From positions 186,001 through 250,000 of the forward strand of contig KE546977.1 of assembly GCA_000442125.1 (NCBI GenBank): a DNA stretch of 64,000 nucleotides. The letters run 5' to 3'. Shown here one piece after another: positions 60,604 through 64,000 of this stretch. The notes under the pieces were generated by a model, which was not told the origin of the DNA, searched no databases, and saw only the letters and a list, made by a program, of their open reading frames with translations. The translations under genes were made by a program, and so were the position numbers. How positions within the stretch are numbered: the stretch's first letter is position 1; each line of letters opens with the position of its first letter. This DNA comes from Opeltia flavorubescens. Lineage: Eukaryota; Ascomycota; Lecanoromycetes; Teloschistales; Teloschistaceae.

Positions 60604-61810
60604 GTGATCAATCGTCTTCAACCCATTCAAACATTAGCCTCACATTGCTTATTTTGTACAATCTTTGACGATCAAGAGGATGATCTAATTGTTGACAATG
60701 GACTTAGAGAATTGGACGCAAAGCCTCCTCATTGTGCATCTTCCGCTACGATCTCACAGGCATGGCAGCACTATATCGAATCTTGCCTTTGCAAGTCGAT
60801 AAATCTAAAATGCGAAAAATTACTCTCTTTTGCTGATTTATTGGTGCGTTATCAAAGGAAGCTATTTTGTAACGGTTTTTACAACATTGTCCCTACGGAT
60901 ATACAGCTCATGTACCAGGATATGGCGATTTTCATATAGGTATTACAGACCCTATCCATACACTTGAAGTGTCGAGAGACCAAGGTGAAAGAGGCTGAAA
61001 CTACTCTCTCGCTAAATGTATCAAAAATACACACCTTAGTCGATATATATTGGCGACGAAGAATGATAAGAAAAAATAATCATTTGATCAGCTTTCGAAT
61101 AAGGCCGACTATACATTTTTCTGTAGCTATTATATCGTCTGATAATTTCAATACCATCTACCACTTCTACTTTTTGTCTTTTCGATAATATTCCTGGCGG
61201 CCAAATTTCGGACTATTCAGTCAATGACATTGGAGCTCAGCTATCAGGGGGATAAATATCAAAATATTCGTCTGCAGGATCTGCACAGCATATAAATACT
61301 TGACCTTCACCCTTCTCATTCTTTCATCGACTGGGATCGTCAGTGCAGGTAGTGATATGGATAGATATATTCATGGCTCCACCAACGCTTCCAACCTCCT
61401 CACCTGAATCATTCTCGGTCAATTCCTTCCACAAGCAAGAACCAGACCATTCTCACTTCCGACTGAGCGCTCCGCATTCGTCCTCTGGCACTGCGGAATA
61501 CCTCAGCAGTTTCAGCCAAGCCTTTTACACGCTCTCTCTGTCGCTCACATTTACATTTTTATGTCTTGAAATCTCCGCGGTGTATCCGGATCTCTACCAG
61601 CCAACTTACCAAACATGGGTACCAACTTGGCCAAACCTTCGCAGATCTATCATGGAAGTCGACATGACTAATCCACTAGACATCCAGCGATCTGCAGAGC
61701 CTGGAGAGAAGTCTCAAATGAACGCGCTATTACTCGCCATGGCCAGTGCCGCAGTCAACATGCGAAGTTTTTGGAGCATGATAGTACCCTTCGATGCCAC
61801 AGGAGATTAG
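60604..61810 (+). pseudogene. Relic of F-box family A (copy 3)
   Basis: The frame at 60604-60939 contains SATISQAWQHYIESCLCKSI, then INLKCEKLLSFADLLVRYQR, which aligns with YATISRRWQLAIEAQTFRHI and the following residues of copy 1 (26487). A later frame (61376-61810) has LSRTL-like AFYTLSLSLTFTFLCLEISA, VYPDLYQPTYQTWVPTWPNL and MNALLLAMASAAVNM, matching the C-terminal half of copies 1 and 2. The F-box start itself and the middle (CYSPMDGR region) are missing or unreadable, the parts lie in different frames without convincing splice sites, and the last block stops early. It is therefore probably a decayed host gene lying 100 bp from the RIP-altered element. A strongly changed but expressed gene cannot be fully excluded. 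Confidence 0.6.
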
Positions 61811-63556
61811 CATAAGCTATGTAGCGTGTTCGGAGAAGCGAGAAAAATAGGACTTTACTGCGTCACGAATGAATCCTGGACACCTCCAGAAGAGCCCCTC
61901 AAAATTTGGCGTATATGGAGAGATTAAATATTGGTGAAGATTGTCCATAAACGAACTTTCTGCTGATCCCTATGGTCTTGGATGATTGCTGCTACAGTAA
62001 ATTATCAGCTTTGCTCTTAATGCAGTGTAGCTACTTAAAATTTTCGAGCAATGAAGCTACTCGAGCATCTGCTCCAATCATTTCTATTGGAGACTAAATT
62101 TGACCGCAGAAATCTCTCACTTTGCCACAAACCTTTTCATCTTTCACTTTGGACCAAGCTATCCACAGTAAAGCTCATATGCTTCGTGGACCATAACATG
62201 GTAGTCTCGTCTCTCCGCCACAAGTAGCTGCTTCTCTAGAACCCTTTTAGCCTGCCAATTGAATACTCCTATTACATCAGGCTTTGCGTTTACCAGCCGA
62301 CGGTTGAGGACAAAATCCAGATCCGGCGAGGAATCGGGATTTCCTCTACTCATTCAGTGGGTAGGGGACAATGATAGGAAATCTAGGAATAATCCAAATA
62401 TGAGAAATCGATACACCAACTTCAAAATAACCGAGCTGATATACTGAACCGCATGGGATACTCGAATGTATACCGGCAAATTTGGGGAGTTTGTTGATGA
62501 CGAAACTGCTAGCATGTGAAGCCCTCTACAATTCTTTTAGTCTTTCCATCGAAGTATACTTATTATTTCAACGTCTTTGCGCATCTGATTACTCCTGATA
62601 CCATTTCAGGATGTCTAAGTGTTCATTAATAGTTTTGATATGATACAGTGGTATATCCGTCAACTTCACCGATTATATCGTGGTGGCCGGAGAATGGATC
62701 TGCAAGGATATCTTAAGTACTTATACCCCACATTCTGTGCTCATAATCCTGCTGCGTGGTCTGACTACGCTGATAGTAAACTTGGTAGATCGATAATGTC
62801 TCTTCCCAGCATTTCTTATTTCGGACCTGATTGGCAGTGGTAGGCAACACGTTCAAGGACTGTTGGTCTTGACCAATGCTCGTCATCTAGCCAGGCTGTT
62901 GATACTGCATTGAGATCGGTGCAAAAATCTACGGAAAATGATCGCACCATCAACTGTTGTGTATCGGTGTCGCGCACGTTGGCCAAAACCAGATTGACTA
63001 AACAGGAGCATGGTAAGCTCTCCCAATTGACGGGTTCTACACGCTACCGCCGTGGGGTGGCTCAAGCAGCTCCTCGAGGTACGGATATTCATCGAAAAGA
63101 AAAAGGATAAAAAAGATAGAGCAACAGTAGGTAATAACGCAGCCTAAAAGGCCACTTCGGCGTATATCTTCGTCTGTGGAGAAAAACCCGGAAAGGAAAA
63201 ATCTTTCCGAACATTTTGGCTTCCTCATCATGCCTAAGGACTGGATAAAGTATGGTGAGATTCTCGGGAATCGGACAAGTGATATCTCACTGGACGGTGT
63301 TGGGTCCAGGACAGCCTTGGATGAACGAGGCTGAAGGATCGAACACACATATCTGGACCGAATGGAGCGCGATACCATCAAATGAGATTATGGCTCCTTC
63401 ATCCTTCCATTCCTTCATGCACCTGTGATGCACAAAACCGAAATGGGGCACTGGCTCCCGCGAAAGGCTGAGATTCCCCTTTATCATTCAGTAATCTGGT
63501 ATCATTCTCTCCTTGCTCTGAATCAATCTAGGATCTCTTTGANCTCGATTGTTACG
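61811..63556. other. 1.7 kb without supported gene
   Basis: Short frames only. One undetermined base at 63542 lies just upstream of the glycosyltransferase start. The first part may hold further decayed remains of the F-box relic. Confidence 0.4.
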
Positions 63557-64000
63557 ATGAACGACCATGAGATGCAGAGAAAGCTCAATACTCCCCTTCT
63601 CCTGCGCCAGATCCGTACCGAAATCTTTGTGTACTTTTATCGACTCGTGACTACTGCAGCTGGAAGGACTTTTCTCGGCTTTCTCCTTCTCTATTTGCTG
63701 CTCATACAAGTCTGCCGACATACCTTCTATCGCGATCCTACCTCTGTTTTCTTCGATCCATCGAGAGCCTACAACCATATCTACTCCTCGCAGCGTCAAC
63801 AAGAGGCCGACAACTTCATCCAAACCTTCAACGACTCCAGCCCAAGAGATAAGGACAAAACGGTCACCTCCGGATATACAATGTGCCTCGGTGTAGCTAC
63901 CGTGGAGCGGTCTGATGAACAGTATATTCGCTCAGCATTCGGCTCCTTGATGGAAGGCCTCGCAGAAGATGAGAGGAGGAACCTATACACCATTGTGTTG
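63557..64000 (+). CDS. MGAT4-like glycosyltransferase, 5' part only
   Basis: From ATG 63557 the frame is open to the window end (148 codons). A short cytosolic N-terminus (MNDHEMQRKLNTPLLLRQIR) precedes a membrane anchor (FLGFLLLYLLLIQVC, about residues 41-55), giving type II Golgi topology. The lumenal part reaches YTMCLGVATVERSDEQYIRS and LMEGLAEDERRNLYTIVL, the conserved opening of fungal proteins related to the MGAT4 (N-acetylglucosaminyltransferase IV) family. By family, it would transfer a sugar to glycoprotein or glycolipid glycans; donor and acceptor cannot be told from this part. The catalytic centre lies beyond the window. A start upstream is unlikely because the flank has no continuing frame. 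Confidence 0.75.
   Translation, partial: MNDHEMQRKLNTPLLLRQIRTEIFVYFYRLVTTAAGRTFLGFLLLYLLLIQVCRHTFYRDPTSVFFDPSRAYNHIYSSQRQQEADNFIQTFNDSSPRDKDKTVTSGYTMCLGVATVERSDEQYIRSAFGSLMEGLAEDERRNLYTIVL

Noticed and set aside
61376-61810. Independent 140-150 aa gene right of the element
   Set aside because: Its blocks match only the C-terminal half of the F-box family, and the N-terminal part lies upstream in another frame, so a relic explains it better.

Overview
The window is nuclear DNA of a filamentous ascomycete (Pezizomycotina; a Leotiomycetes-type fungus would fit, but this is a guess). The evidence is short introns of about 50-120 bp with GT(A/G)xGT donors, CTAAC/CTGAC-like branch points and CAG/TAG acceptors, fungal secreted protein families with Kex2 (KR) processing, and a 13 kb AT-rich island almost without CpA/TpG, which is the mark of repeat-induced point mutation (RIP). 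Splice models below were made by eye; phase and total length were checked for each one that is given with exon coordinates.

Left part (1-15 kb): a small secreted Cys-rich protein (-), an OMA1-like M48 metallopeptidase (+), a membrane-anchored protein of unknown function (-), a secreted protein (+), a tandem triplet of secreted eight-cysteine defensin-like peptides (+), a branch-2 histidine acid phosphatase (-) and a further secreted protein (+). Much of this stretch encodes exported proteins.

Middle (15.9-26.1 kb): a divergent pair, a 787-aa multi-LysM protein (-) and a 1,710-aa killer-toxin-like (subgroup C) GH18 chitinase with cysteine-rich chitin-binding modules and a long Kex2-site-rich C-terminal half (+). 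They share a 1.1 kb intergenic region, a classic fungal pairing that suggests joint regulation and a joint role on chitin.

26-47 kb: an F-box gene, a fused alpha-beta succinyl-CoA ligase, an inverted pair of paralogous F-box-like genes, a STAND/NACHT-like gene facing away from a multi-exon AAA ATPase, and a second copy of the first F-box family. These families often expand in fungal accessory regions.

47.26-60.50 kb: a 13,236-bp TIR element with 192-bp inverted ends and a TA target duplication. It holds the remains of a Tc1/mariner-type DDE transposase and a nested insertion of about 8.9 kb, with tandem and palindromic repeats. No ORF survives here.

60.5-64 kb: the relic of a third F-box copy beside the element, then a sparse stretch, then the 5' part of a Golgi-type glycosyltransferase (MGAT4-like) that runs off the right edge.
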